DNA of 64,000 nt from a bacterium (GCA_016125045.1 WGML01000006.1:310001-374000), one strand, 5' to 3'. Counted from the stretch's first letter, positions 1-9,987 are shown. Notes: generated by a model from the sequence alone, not told the origin. Numbers and translations: made by a program.

Positions 1-1
1 G

Positions 2-622
2 CCCTCCTTCGCCGCAAAATGGCTGGCGCGGAGGCTCGAGCGCTTCCAGCTCGAGCACCCCGAAGCGCAGGTGTGGGTATCCGCCGACCTCGCCCTCACG
101 GACTTCAACCAATCCGACACAGACCTCGCCGTGCGCTACGGCCGAGGCAGCTATGAGGGGCTGCGCGCTGAACTGCTGATGCCGGAGGCGGTGCTCCCCG
201 TCTGCTCGCCCGAACTCCTGCGCGGCGCCGACCCGCTGAAGTCTCCGGCGGACCTGGTGCGCCATACGCTGCTCCACGATGAGGGGCCTGAGAACGACCC
301 GTCCTGTCCTGACTGGACGAGCTGGCTCGCCGCGCGCGGCGTCGTTGCCCCGAACGCCACGAGGGGTCCCCGGTTCAATCAGTCAGCGCTGGTGGTTGAA
401 GCCGCGGCGGCGGGTCGTGGGGTGGCCCTCGCGAAACGGGCGATCGCGGCGGGCGATCTCGCCACTGGCAGACTGGTTGCTCCCTTCGCCGACGGGTCAG
501 CCGATCTTGATTTTGCCTACTGGATGGTGTGGCCGCGCTGGCGCACCCCCTCCAAGCTCGCTCGCAGCTTCATGGCGTGGCTCAAATCCGAGGCGGCTGG
601 CGAAGAAATCAGCGGTGTCTGA
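2..622 (+). CDS. LysR-family transcriptional regulator, C-terminal substrate-binding part (5' end outside window)
   Basis: Frame open from base 2: PSFAAKWLARRLERFQLEHPEAQVWVSADLALTDF...DLAVRYGRGSYEGL...; GcvA-like LysR effector-binding domain pattern. Confidence 0.85.
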   Translation, partial: PSFAAKWLARRLERFQLEHPEAQVWVSADLALTDFNQSDTDLAVRYGRGSYEGLRAELLMPEAVLPVCSPELLRGADPLKSPADLVRHTLLHDEGPENDPSCPDWTSWLAARGVVAPNATRGPRFNQSALVVEAAAAGRGVALAKRAIAAGDLATGRLVAPFADGSADLDFAYWMVWPRWRTPSKLARSFMAWLKSEAAGEEISGV

Positions 623-626
623 CAGG

Positions 627-1085
627 TCAGCCATTGAATCCGAGCGCCGGGCCGCGCCCCATGGTGAGGTCATGTTCGAGAACCGCGATCGCCTCTATCG
701 CTTCGATCATCCTGTCCTTGACCGCACCGACCGCGACGGCCGCCGCAGCCGCGCTCGGTGCGCCCGAGCGTGCGGTCTGTTCCGCGACCAGCGCCGCCTC
801 GCCGAGCGCCATGGCCCCCACCGCCCGCGCCGCGCCCTTTATGGAATGAGCCGCGTCCCCCCAGCTTTCGACGTCGAGCGATGCATCAAGCAACCGCCCC
901 CACGCGTCCGCCTGTCCCCGGAAGATCGCGATGACTTCGATGGCGAGCGCAGCGTCGCCGGAGGTCATGAGAGCCAGTTGCCCGACATCAAGGATCGCGG
1001 CGGGCGCCCCCTGCGGGATCAGTTGAGGATCTGAGGCGTCTTCCGAACCGGATGTCATGACGGCTCCATCTGCCCGACTCAGCAA
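627..1085 (-). CDS. Hpt (histidine phosphotransfer) domain protein
   Basis: HSIKGAARAVGA motif typical of Hpt domains in an all-helical small protein; an internal Met may be the true start. Confidence 0.7.
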   Translation of the reverse strand: MLSRADGAVMTSGSEDASDPQLIPQGAPAAILDVGQLALMTSGDAALAIEVIAIFRGQADAWGRLLDASLDVESWGDAAHSIKGAARAVGAMALGEAALVAEQTARSGAPSAAAAAVAVGAVKDRMIEAIEAIAVLEHDLTMGRGPALGFNG

Positions 1086-1269
1086 TAGGGCGACCGCGAC
1101 GCTGCATCGATTCTGCGAGGTCGATCGACTTTTTCCTCAGTTGCGGCCTCGACCCTGAACGTCCCGTTCACGCAGGCTTCAAGTCGGTTCGCCCCAATAT
1201 GGCCGCAAATACCGAGACCCGCGCCCTTGTCCTTCGACTGGATGAGCGCCGGACAGATGGAGACGCCTC

Positions 1270-1791
1270 ATGATCACTCTTTCGAAGATGCTGCAGCGAA
1301 GGGCGGCGATCGCGCTTGGAGCCTTGTTGGCGACCGGCCTGATCAGCGCGGCCCCTGCGTCCGCGGACGACCGCGATCGTGACCGCGGCCGTTATGGCGA
1401 CCGGCACGACCGGCGGGATGACCGGCGTTACGACCGGCGCGACGATCGCAGGGACTGGCGTCATGACCGAAGGGACTGGCGCGACGACCGGCGGGACCAT
1501 CGTCGCGACTGGCGCCACGATCGGCGCGACTACCGCCACTACAGCTACCGGAATTATTATCCGGCGCCCCGCTACGGATACACCTATTACAGCGCGCCTT
1601 CGCTGACCTTCCGCTTCGGAGATGACGGCTATCGCGGATACATCGGGCTGCGGCCGCGCGAGTGCCGATGGGAAACGGTCTATGACTACTGGCGCGGCCG
1701 CCCGGCGACAATCGAGCGTCAGCTCTGCGCCAATGGCTATGGCGAAATCTATATCGTCCAGGGGTCGCACCGGTTCCTGCGGTACCGGTGA
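1270..1791 (+). CDS. Secreted Asp/Arg-rich repeat protein, function unknown
   Basis: Signal-peptide-like N-terminus (ALGALLATGLISAAPASA) followed by repeated DDRRDWRHDRRDW units and a Tyr-rich C-terminal part. Confidence 0.65.
   Translation: MITLSKMLQRRAAIALGALLATGLISAAPASADDRDRDRGRYGDRHDRRDDRRYDRRDDRRDWRHDRRDWRDDRRDHRRDWRHDRRDYRHYSYRNYYPAPRYGYTYYSAPSLTFRFGDDGYRGYIGLRPRECRWETVYDYWRGRPATIERQLCANGYGEIYIVQGSHRFLRYR
1366..1545 (+). repeat. Imperfect in-frame repeats encoding D-W-R-H-D-R-R-like units
   Basis: Repeated gaccggcg/gactggcg/gacgaccg motifs encoding DDRRDWRHDRRDWRDDRRDHRRDWRHDRRDYRHY. Confidence 0.7.
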
Positions 1792-1871
1792 GGTTGCGAA
1801 GGCGGGCCTTGTCGGCGCCCCCGCGCCCGCCGAACAGCCCGACCGGGTGAGGACGGGAGGAAGGCTCGGCG

Positions 1872-2036
1872 ATGACCGATTTGCTGGTGGCCCTGCGCGA
1901 CGTGCTCTTGTCGATGCTTTTGGCGTGGATCGAGTTCGGTACGCCATCGGCCTCGCCAGAGCGCACGCCGATGCGTCACGAAGCGTCTCCCGGGCCCGTG
2001 GGTGCGATCAGTCAGGTCGCGCCGGTCGGGCTGTAG
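1872..2036 (+). CDS. Possible small ORF (54 aa), MTDLLVALRDVLLSMLLAWIEFGTPSASPERTPMRHEASPGPVGAISQVAPVGL
   Basis: ATG preceded by a purine-rich GGGAGGAAGG sequence; hydrophobic N-terminal segment; below the ORF-track length cutoff. Confidence 0.35.
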   Translation: MTDLLVALRDVLLSMLLAWIEFGTPSASPERTPMRHEASPGPVGAISQVAPVGL

Positions 2037-2229
2037 CTGCGGGATTTCCCGCCTCGACTGCGGATCGCGCCGGACGCGCTATTGAATGCGCTGAACAGTC
2101 GAAGCAAATAAAGCTTCGGGCGTTCATGTCAGGGTCATCTGATCCAGTTACAAAAAACACTGTTGTTCGACCACTTTGGCGCCATTATCGGGGCATTCCC
2201 GAGCCATATTTTCTGGTAAGCGTGAGCGT

Positions 2230-4146
2230 ATGAGTTCCAGCTACGACAGACACAGCAACACAAGGATCAAGGCGAAGTTTGCTCGCGCACGATCGGCGGG
2301 CGCCTGGATGCCATGGGCGGCGTCGGCGATCGCGATCACCGGATGGGCCGGCGCCGGGTTTCTCGCCTATGCAACGGTGGGCGTCGACGGGCTGCTCGCG
2401 CTTGACCCCGTCGCCCTGGCCGGCGGCGCGCTGATCGCGATCGCCCCCGGGCTCGCCATCATCGCGGCGGGTTTCATGGCTCGCGAAAGCCGCCGGTCCA
2501 GCGAAACCAACGCGCTTGTGATGTCGTCGGCGCGACTGCTGCTCGAACCCGCCGAGACCAGCCGTGACGAACTTTCGACGGTTGCGTCCGTCATCGCTCG
2601 CGAAGCCGGCGTCATGACCAAGGCGATCGAGGAGGCGCATGCTCGGGTCGAAAAGCTCAAGGCCGACGTCGAGGGCAGCGTGAACTCCGTGTTGAAGGCG
2701 GCGGAAGTGGTTCGCGCCGACAGCGATGTCCTCGTCAGCCGGATGTCGGGCGAACGCCAGAACATGGTGCAGCTGTCGGAAGCGCTGCGGGGACAGACCG
2801 AGGCGCTGGCGGAGGCGATCCCCCGCTACGCCCAGACGATGGCGGAAGCGACGAAACTCGCCCACAACGAGGTCGCCAAGGCGGAAGAGGCCTTGGACCA
2901 GCGCCTGCGCGGCGTCGACGACGCCTCGCGGCGGCTCGCCGAGCGGATCGACCATCTCGACACGATGGGCGCCGAAAGCCGCAAACGGGCCCAGGCGCTT
3001 GTCAATGCGCTCAGCCGGCTGGACGAGCAGTTGAACCAGTCCGCTCGCATGGTCGATTCCGCGACCAAGGCAGGCGAACTCGCGGCGGTCGCCTCGAAGG
3101 GCACCGCGGACGCCCTGCGCGATGCGACATCCGACGCCCTCGACCGATCGCTCAAGGCGAGCGAGACGATTTCCATGCATGCCGCCGAAGCCGCCAAGAA
3201 GGCGCACGAGGCCATGTTGCGACTGAAGGAAGCCGGTCAGGAAGCCGAGGCGACGACGCGCAGCGCCAGCCTCGCGGCGCGCGCCCAGGCGGAGGATACC
3301 GAACAGCGGATCAACCGGCTTGCGGACTATCTGTTCAACGCGGTCGCCCGCGCCACGCACATCGCCGAGGCGGGGATCGAAACCGCGCGCAACCGGATTG
3401 GCGACGACCCGGGAGCGATCGATCCGCTCGCTCCGGAAGCGGAGCAAGCGCCGGGGCGCGCTGATCCAGCAAAACGGATTCCGAAAGCCCACAAGCCGAC
3501 CGCGACGGCCGATTTCGAGACCGCCATGCGCGAGGCCGGCGCGCCGGCGAGACTCCTCGAGGGTCTGCGCACACCGGCAAGGGAAGCCGGCGAGAGATTG
3601 ACGACCTCTCCGGGCGTGCCGTTGATTCCGCCCCGCCCCGCCCCACCGGCTGCGGGCGACGCCCGGGTGGAGACGATGAACGGGCTGTCGCATGGCGAAG
3701 AACCGTCGGCGGAAGAAGCCCCGCAAGCGAATGGACGGACGCGCGGACCGCTCTCCTGGCGCGACCTGCTGACCGGGCTTGAGGATGCGCCGCCCTCACC
3801 CGTCGACGAACAGGTTGCAAAGCTTCTGGCGCGGCTTGGCGAAGCGGGCGTGCATCTGGCGGACACCGTCAAGGCGTCCGATCTGCGACGCATCGCATCT
3901 GCTGCGCACCATGGCGAACGTCAGCGCCGGCGGGCGATCCGCGATGTGGCGCCGACGGAAATCCAGCGCGTGGTGAAACTGCTCGAAGACGACAGCTCCC
4001 TCGAGGCGGCTGCGCGGGAGTTTGTGGCGGTGGAAGAGCCTGAGGCGCTGCGGCTGCTGTCCGGCGCCGAACGGGCGAGAGAAAACGCAGATCCGCGGCT
4101 TTCCGCCTTCCTGTTCCTTGATGCGGCGCTCGGGACCGTCGTCTAG
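2230..4146 (+). CDS. N-terminal two-TM, long coiled-coil protein; candidate polarity factor (TipN-like)
   Basis: MSSSYDRHSNTR start; two hydrophobic helices, a long Ala/Glu/Arg-rich coiled-coil, and a C-terminal helical domain. Architecture resembles TipN. Confidence 0.5.
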   Translation: MSSSYDRHSNTRIKAKFARARSAGAWMPWAASAIAITGWAGAGFLAYATVGVDGLLALDPVALAGGALIAIAPGLAIIAAGFMARESRRSSETNALVMSSARLLLEPAETSRDELSTVASVIAREAGVMTKAIEEAHARVEKLKADVEGSVNSVLKAAEVVRADSDVLVSRMSGERQNMVQLSEALRGQTEALAEAIPRYAQTMAEATKLAHNEVAKAEEALDQRLRGVDDASRRLAERIDHLDTMGAESRKRAQALVNALSRLDEQLNQSARMVDSATKAGELAAVASKGTADALRDATSDALDRSLKASETISMHAAEAAKKAHEAMLRLKEAGQEAEATTRSASLAARAQAEDTEQRINRLADYLFNAVARATHIAEAGIETARNRIGDDPGAIDPLAPEAEQAPGRADPAKRIPKAHKPTATADFETAMREAGAPARLLEGLRTPAREAGERLTTSPGVPLIPPRPAPPAAGDARVETMNGLSHGEEPSAEEAPQANGRTRGPLSWRDLLTGLEDAPPSPVDEQVAKLLARLGEAGVHLADTVKASDLRRIASAAHHGERQRRRAIRDVAPTEIQRVVKLLEDDSSLEAAAREFVAVEEPEALRLLSGAERARENADPRLSAFLFLDAALGTVV

Positions 4147-4155
4147 CCGGCGGCG

Positions 4156-4773
4156 TCAACGAGCGGCTGGCGGCGTCGCCTCGGAGGCGACGAAAGACGC
4201 GACCGCGTCTGCGGTGCGCTGGGTTGCGAGCGCCAGGGCGGCGGCCCGTTCGCGAGGACTGCGCCCGGACGGCTGCTCGACGGATTCGAAACGCTGCTGG
4301 GCGAGGATGCGCCGAGTGGATGACTCGATCAGCATGGCTTCGACGGTGCAGATCGCGACGCCGCCGCCTCTCCCGACTGCGAGGTCGACAATGCGCCAGC
4401 GAAGGTCGTACGGCGCGCGAACTCCGAGCTGCGCCGGGGCGGCCCTGCCCTCTCCCCCCGCGTTGGACAGCGCATCGAGCACGGCGCCCTGCAGGAGGCG
4501 CGGGGAGGCGTCCGCCCAGCGAACTTCCGGAAGATAGACCAATTCCTGATCCTGAGAGACCGGAATATCGACGCCGCCGAGCGCGCGAGAGGCATCCGGC
4601 GGGAAGACGTTGACATCAGCGCGCAGCGGCATGGCCGGGGCCTGTGCACGCGACGACGGCAGCACGATCAGCGCGATCGGCGTGACGGGATCGGGGAGTA
4701 CGGAAACGCAGGCAGAGACGCCGAGGGCGCAGACGGCGACGAGACCCGCCGTGAGTCTGGGGATGGTCATCAA
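4156..4773 (-). CDS. ABC-type transport auxiliary lipoprotein (MCE/Mla-associated)
   Basis: Lipobox-like GVSACVS; DUF330/PqiC-like pattern (DQELVYLPEVRWADASPRLLQGAVLDAL); immediately downstream of the MCE gene. Confidence 0.8.
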   Translation of the reverse strand: MMTIPRLTAGLVAVCALGVSACVSVLPDPVTPIALIVLPSSRAQAPAMPLRADVNVFPPDASRALGGVDIPVSQDQELVYLPEVRWADASPRLLQGAVLDALSNAGGEGRAAPAQLGVRAPYDLRWRIVDLAVGRGGGVAICTVEAMLIESSTRRILAQQRFESVEQPSGRSPRERAAALALATQRTADAVASFVASEATPPAAR

Positions 4774-5729
4774 CGGCGCTCCACCGGCTGCGGCTGGGGA
4801 AAGACAAAAGCGCTCGGATCCTGTTCGATCTGCGCCGCCAGAGCCTGAAGTCGGAGCAGCGTGGCGCTGACGTCTGAGGCGGACAAGGCGAGCTGTTCGA
4901 GCGCCCGCCCCGCACCCGGAATGACTTCGGCGTCGAGCTGTTCAACCGCGCTGTCGAGCCGCTTCAGCGACGTCCGGGTCTCCGCGAGCAAAGGCCCGGC
5001 CTGGGACAGCACCTCCTCAGAGCCATCGGACAGTTTCGCGACCGAGGCGTTTATGTCGTTCACGGCGACGTCGAGCGACGCCGCGGCCCGATCAAGCGAA
5101 CGCGCCGCCCGGTCGACCGACTGGAGCGCCGACGTTGCTGAATCGATGAGCCCGTCATCGGCGCTCAGCTTCTCGGAAGCGGTCGCGAGATTTGCGAGTA
5201 TGGTGCGCACGGCGACGATGTTGTCCGGCGCAAGCACCTCATTCAGACTTTGAAGGGTCTCGCCGCTGACCGAGAGCAGATTCTGTCCCCCCTGGAACAG
5301 TTCGTCGATGATCGTGGTCTGCGCCTGGATGATGGGCGGCGGGGCGCCGAGGGGCTGGGTGAGCAAGGGCTTGTCGGCGGACCCGCCGCTCAGCTGGATG
5401 AAGGTGACGCCGGTGATTCCGAGGAATTCGAGCGTGGCGACGCTGTCTGTCCGGACAGGGGTTCGGCTGTCGATCTGGATGCGGGCGATCACGCGCTTTG
5501 AGTCCGCCTGATCGAGTGAAAGCCGCGACACCTCTCCGACCTTGATGCCGTTGAAGCGGACTTCTCCGCCCTCGCTCAAGCCGTTCACGGCCCCCTGGAA
5601 GACGACGTCATAGACATTCTTCGATCGGTTGAACTGCCCGCCCGAGATCCAGACCGTGAACAGCATCGCCGCCGCGGCCGCCACGAGGACGAATGCTCCG
5701 ATCAACACGTAGTTTGCGCGCGTCTCCAT
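4770..5729 (-). CDS. MlaD/MCE-domain protein
   Basis: METRANYVLIGAFVL...GLSEGGEVRFNGIKVGEV...TPVRTDSVATLEFLGITG MCE signature. Confidence 0.92.
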   Translation of the reverse strand: METRANYVLIGAFVLVAAAAAMLFTVWISGGQFNRSKNVYDVVFQGAVNGLSEGGEVRFNGIKVGEVSRLSLDQADSKRVIARIQIDSRTPVRTDSVATLEFLGITGVTFIQLSGGSADKPLLTQPLGAPPPIIQAQTTIIDELFQGGQNLLSVSGETLQSLNEVLAPDNIVAVRTILANLATASEKLSADDGLIDSATSALQSVDRAARSLDRAAASLDVAVNDINASVAKLSDGSEEVLSQAGPLLAETRTSLKRLDSAVEQLDAEVIPGAGRALEQLALSASDVSATLLRLQALAAQIEQDPSAFVFPQPQPVERR

Positions 5730-5732
5730 CGT

Positions 5733-6533
5733 CTATCCCATCGCAGCCCGACCGCGGGGCCCGGAGAAATACTCCTGAATCCACGGATGGGGATTGGCGC
5801 GAACCTCGGCCAGTTCACCGATTGCAAGCACCTTGCCGCCATTCAGCACGGCGATCCGGTCGCAGGTCGCGATCAAGGTGTCGAGGTCGTGCGTCACCAG
5901 AAAGACGGTGAGACCCAGCGTCTCCGACAGCGATCGGATCAGTTCATCGAACCGGGCCGCGCTGATCGGGTCCAGCCCGGCCGTAGGCTCGTCAAGAAAC
6001 AGCAGCTCGGGATCGAGCGCCATGGCGCGGGCGAGCGCCGCCCGCTTGCGCATACCGCCCGAGAGCTCGGCCGGACGCTTGAAGGCGGCTTCGACCTCAA
6101 GACCCGCCAGCTGCACTTTCATTTCCGCAAGCTCGCGCATCAACCGAACCGACAGATTCAGATGCTCGCGCATCGGCGCCATCACGTTCTCGCGGATCGA
6201 CAGGTTGGAGAACAGCGCTCCGTCCTGGAACATCACGCCCCACCGCCGACGCGTGGCGTCGCGCTCGGCCCGGCTCATGCGATCGATGCGCTGCCCGAAC
6301 ACCTCGATCTCGGCTGAAACCGGCTGGATCAGCCCCACGATCGACTGAAGGAGGACCGACTTTCCGCACCCGGACGGACCGATCACACCGATGGTCTCAC
6401 CGGCGCGAATGTCTATGTCGAGATCCTCGTGAACGGTCTTGGGTCCGAACCGGTTGGTAAGGCGACGCACCCGGATCGCGAATTCTCTCGCGGCCGGTTC
6501 GGCGTCCTGGTCGAGGGCGGCGTCAAAACTCAT
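5733..6533 (-). CDS. ABC transporter ATP-binding protein (MlaF-like)
   Basis: Walker A GPSGCGKS, signature LSGGMRKRAALARAMALDPELLFLDEPTAGLDP. Confidence 0.93.
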   Translation of the reverse strand: MSFDAALDQDAEPAAREFAIRVRRLTNRFGPKTVHEDLDIDIRAGETIGVIGPSGCGKSVLLQSIVGLIQPVSAEIEVFGQRIDRMSRAERDATRRRWGVMFQDGALFSNLSIRENVMAPMREHLNLSVRLMRELAEMKVQLAGLEVEAAFKRPAELSGGMRKRAALARAMALDPELLFLDEPTAGLDPISAARFDELIRSLSETLGLTVFLVTHDLDTLIATCDRIAVLNGGKVLAIGELAEVRANPHPWIQEYFSGPRGRAAMG

Positions 6534-7669
6534 ACGTCGATCAAATAATACAGAACAGCAAACAAAGCGTCGATGGTGATCACCATGAAGATCGCCTGCA
6601 CAACCGATGATGTGGTGCGTCTACCCAGTGATGTCACGTCACTGTCGACAAGAAGACCATTACGACAGCCAACAATCGCGATCACCAGCGCAAAGACCGG
6701 AGTCTTGACGATACCGGTCCAGAAGTGCTGCGCGGGTATGGTTTCCTGGAATCTTTCGACGAACATGCGCGGGGAAATGTCCATCGCCGCCCACGCCGCG
6801 ATCATGCCTCCGCCGACACCGGACATCATCGCGGCGAAGGTGAGAAGCGGCGTGACGATCAACAGCGCGATGAGCCGCGGCGCGACAAGCGCATCCATCG
6901 GTTCAAGACCCATGACGCGCATGGCGTCGATCTCCTGACGCATCTTCATCGCGCCGATCTGGGCGGTGAACGCGCTATCGGTGCGGCCGGCGAGGATGAT
7001 CCCGGTGATGACAGCGCCAAACTCGCGCAGCATGCCGATGCCCACAAGCTCCACGGTGAAGACCGAAGCATTGAACATCGCCAGCAGGTTCGCGCCGATG
7101 AAGGCGACCACCAGACCGATGAAAAAGGACAGGAAACAGACGATCGGCAGGGCGTCGAGACCGATCTCCTCGATGTGGGAGACGATCGAGGTCCAGCGCA
7201 GCCGTCTCGGATTGGTGAGGCGGCCGAACAGCACCGCCACGGCTTCGCCGATGAAGGCGAGAATGCCGATGAACTCCGACCACACATCGACCGCGCCGCG
7301 ACCGGCGCGCTCAAGCAGCGCGACCCAACCGGTTCTGACGGCCGATTCAGGCGCGGCCGGGGGGTTCGCGCGGCGAACCTCTTCCACAAGCCGTTCCGCG
7401 CTCGGATGCGCGCCGAGCACGGTGATATCAGGACGCACGTCGCCCCCGGAGCGCATGGTGCGGTCGATGAGATAGGCGCCGGAGGTATCGATCCGCCGCA
7501 GCCCGCGGACGTCGAGCACCGCGCCCTCCCCCAGGGTGACGGACCGCAGCCGGCTGTCGATCGTCCCGATCGTCCAGATCGTCCAGTCGCCCGAAACGGA
7601 GAACACATCTCTCCCGTCGTCGGACCGCGCGACGTCGAACGAGGTGGGTGATGTCGGCTCTGGAGCCAT
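6530..7669 (-). CDS. MlaE-family ABC transporter permease with N-terminal STAS domain
   Basis: MlaE motifs (GMLREFGAVITGIILAGRTDSAFTAQIGAMKMRQEIDAMRVMG); start chosen at MAPEPTSP. Confidence 0.92.
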   Translation of the reverse strand: MAPEPTSPTSFDVARSDDGRDVFSVSGDWTIWTIGTIDSRLRSVTLGEGAVLDVRGLRRIDTSGAYLIDRTMRSGGDVRPDITVLGAHPSAERLVEEVRRANPPAAPESAVRTGWVALLERAGRGAVDVWSEFIGILAFIGEAVAVLFGRLTNPRRLRWTSIVSHIEEIGLDALPIVCFLSFFIGLVVAFIGANLLAMFNASVFTVELVGIGMLREFGAVITGIILAGRTDSAFTAQIGAMKMRQEIDAMRVMGLEPMDALVAPRLIALLIVTPLLTFAAMMSGVGGGMIAAWAAMDISPRMFVERFQETIPAQHFWTGIVKTPVFALVIAIVGCRNGLLVDSDVTSLGRRTTSSVVQAIFMVITIDALFAVLYYLIDV

Positions 7670-7862
7670 ACGTGCAGCTTTCCAGTTCGTTCGGGCCGGC
7701 TCGCAAGTCCCGCACCACACAGCAAACCCGCGCGCGGAGCGAGTGGGTTCGCGCTCAGGTTGCGCTCCAAAGATCGCCTAGCGTCCTTGCGACGGTTCCA
7801 GTGTACGCCAAGGACGTCGCTGAAGTCTTTCATTCCGGGCCGTTGAAGCGGATAACAAGCCC

Positions 7863-8249
7863 ATGAATGCATTGATTGCGACGGCTTCGGTCTTCGGCTT
7901 CTGCCTCGTCGCGGCTGGAGCGGCGGGCGCTCACCTTATGGCGGGCGACGCAGCGGGCGGGGCGCGATGGTCGTCCGCGCTGGTATTTGGTTTCGTGCAT
8001 GTGCTCGCAACCCTTGCAGCTGCCGCACTCCCGGGCCGGGAGGCGCTGAGGATCGCGGCGGGGGCGGCCTTTCTGCTCGGGGTCCTTCTGTTCTGCGGCG
8101 TTCAGCTTGCGAAGATGCACACCGCGGTCGACGGGCGGTCTCTTCTCGACCCCCTGACGTTTCTGGTTCCGGTGGGCGGCGCCGCGATGCTGGCGGGATG
8201 GCTTCTCCTCGCCGCGAGCGCGGTGCTTGTCCGACGCCGTCGCGAATAA
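7863..8249 (+). CDS. DUF423 family membrane protein
   Basis: Small four-TM protein with GAAGAHLM...FGFVHVLATL pattern. Confidence 0.75.
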   Translation: MNALIATASVFGFCLVAAGAAGAHLMAGDAAGGARWSSALVFGFVHVLATLAAAALPGREALRIAAGAAFLLGVLLFCGVQLAKMHTAVDGRSLLDPLTFLVPVGGAAMLAGWLLLAASAVLVRRRRE

Positions 8250-8271
8250 TCCGCGAGAGGACGCGGCTTGA

Positions 8272-8880
8272 TCAGCTGGAGGGAGACGCCGAGCGGGCGG
8301 CGGCGAGATCGTCGGCGAGCCGCCTCGCTGTGGCGATCGAGGTATCAAGCGGTCCGAGCGCGGAGGCAAGCTCGATCCGGTCGGGAACCCGCACATTCAC
8401 ATGCTGCAACGCATCCTCGAACGACGCGCGTGACTGGCGGGCGTGGATCAGCGCGCGCTCGAACTCGTTGACGTCGTCACGCGAAGGGGTTGTGGAGGCA
8501 AGCAGGGTCCGTGCGATGGTCGACACGCCATCGAGGCCGGCCCGCGCCCTCTGGACATCCGCCCTGACGCGATTGATGACAGCGGTCGGTGATGCGGTCT
8601 GAGCCTCAATCCGTGTGGCGTAGAGCGAGGGGCCTTGCTGCTTGCCCATGATCAGGCCGGCGAGCCCGCCGAGGCTCGCCTCGCCGCTCGCCCACTGTTC
8701 GGCGCGCGCGGTCTTGCAGTAGGCTTCGGATGCGGATTGAAGCTCGGACTGGCTGGCGACGAGGGATATTTCGGACGTGACGGGCTCATAAACCGAGACG
8801 GTGGCGCACGCCCCAGACATCAGGGCGAACGAACTTATGAAGGCCAGTTTCAGCCTGAACACTCCCACACACCCCGCCAA
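8272..8880 (-). CDS. Putative lipoprotein, unknown function
   Basis: N-terminal hydrophobic segment with LMSGACATV; helical remainder. Confidence 0.55.
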   Translation of the reverse strand: MAGCVGVFRLKLAFISSFALMSGACATVSVYEPVTSEISLVASQSELQSASEAYCKTARAEQWASGEASLGGLAGLIMGKQQGPSLYATRIEAQTASPTAVINRVRADVQRARAGLDGVSTIARTLLASTTPSRDDVNEFERALIHARQSRASFEDALQHVNVRVPDRIELASALGPLDTSIATARRLADDLAAARSASPSS

Positions 8881-8982
8881 ACCATCCAGTTGCGAGCTTT
8901 ATATCGGCCCACCAGTCAAAAAGCGAGTGATCGGCGCGATAAGAATTTGACGGAATCTTACCGCTCTGTAGATGAAGCTTCC

Positions 8983-9954
8983 ATGAATGAAGAACGAGCA
9001 AGACGCAGCCTGTATCCGAAAATCGAGCCGAGAAAGACAGGCCGACTTCGAGTAAGTGATCTGCACGAACTCTACTGGGAAGAGTGTGGAAACCCGGACG
9101 GCGTACCGGTGGTGGCGCTTCATGGCGGACCAGGCGGTGGATCGTCGCCGGAGATGCGGCGCTTCTTCGACCCGAAACGGTGGCGCATCATCCTGTTCGA
9201 CCAGCGGGGATGCGGTCGATCGACCCCTCACTCCGAGCTGCGGGAGAACGACACATGGTCGCTGGTCTCCGACATCGAACAGCTTCGAGAGCATCTCGGG
9301 GTGAGGAAGTGGGTCGTCTTCGGCGGCTCGTGGGGGTCAACGCTGGCGCTCGCCTATGCCGCGCGTCACCGCAGACGGGTCGCGGGACTGATCCTGCGCG
9401 GCATATTCCTGCTGACGCGGGACGAGATCCAGTGGTTCTACCAGCAGGGTGCAAGCCGGCTGTTCCCCGATGCGTTCGAGCGCTATGTCGCACCCATTCC
9501 TCCAGCCGAACGCGGCGATCTTGTTGCGGCCTTCCATCGCCGCCTGACCGGGACGGATGCGCTCGAGCGGGCGCGAGCCGCCGCCGCATGGGCGCAGTGG
9601 GAGGGAGAGACCCTCTCCATCAAGGGGCCGCCCAGCCGCCCTTCCCGGTTCGATGAACCGGACTTTCTCGACGCGTTCGCACGGATCGAGGCGCACTATT
9701 TCGTCAATCGCGGCTTTTTCGAAACGGACGGCTGGCTGCTGCAGGAAGCCGAACGGTTCGGCAAGCTGCCCGGCTTCATCGTTCATGGGCGCTATGATGT
9801 GATCACGCCGCTCTCCTCGGCCTGGGCGCTGCACAAGGCATGGCCCGCCGCCGCCCTACGCATCGTTGCGGACGCTGGGCATTCCAGCCTGGAGCCCGGC
9901 ATTGTCACCGAGTTGATCCGGGCGAGCGACGCCCTCGTGGAGCTCGTCGCCTGA
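8983..9954 (+). CDS. pip: Proline iminopeptidase
   Basis: MNEERARRSLYPKIEPRKTGRLRVSDLHELYWEECGNPDGVPVVALHGGPGGG...; GGSWGSTLALAYA nucleophile elbow. Confidence 0.93.
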   Translation: MNEERARRSLYPKIEPRKTGRLRVSDLHELYWEECGNPDGVPVVALHGGPGGGSSPEMRRFFDPKRWRIILFDQRGCGRSTPHSELRENDTWSLVSDIEQLREHLGVRKWVVFGGSWGSTLALAYAARHRRRVAGLILRGIFLLTRDEIQWFYQQGASRLFPDAFERYVAPIPPAERGDLVAAFHRRLTGTDALERARAAAAWAQWEGETLSIKGPPSRPSRFDEPDFLDAFARIEAHYFVNRGFFETDGWLLQEAERFGKLPGFIVHGRYDVITPLSSAWALHKAWPAAALRIVADAGHSSLEPGIVTELIRASDALVELVA

Positions 9955-9987
9955 GACCTGCGGGAAGCGGCAGTCGGCGAACCGGCC

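Noticed and set aside
1168-1947. - strand ORF with Val/Pro/Ala repeats (PVVAPVPSVMTPVPAIVAPV)
   Set aside because: Reverse-complement reading of the D/R-rich repeat tract of the 1270-1791 gene; the sense ORF has signal peptide and plausible start.
2185-3726. 513-aa - strand ORF opposite the TipN-like gene
   Set aside because: Arg/His-rich low-complexity translation typical of antisense frames in GC-rich DNA.
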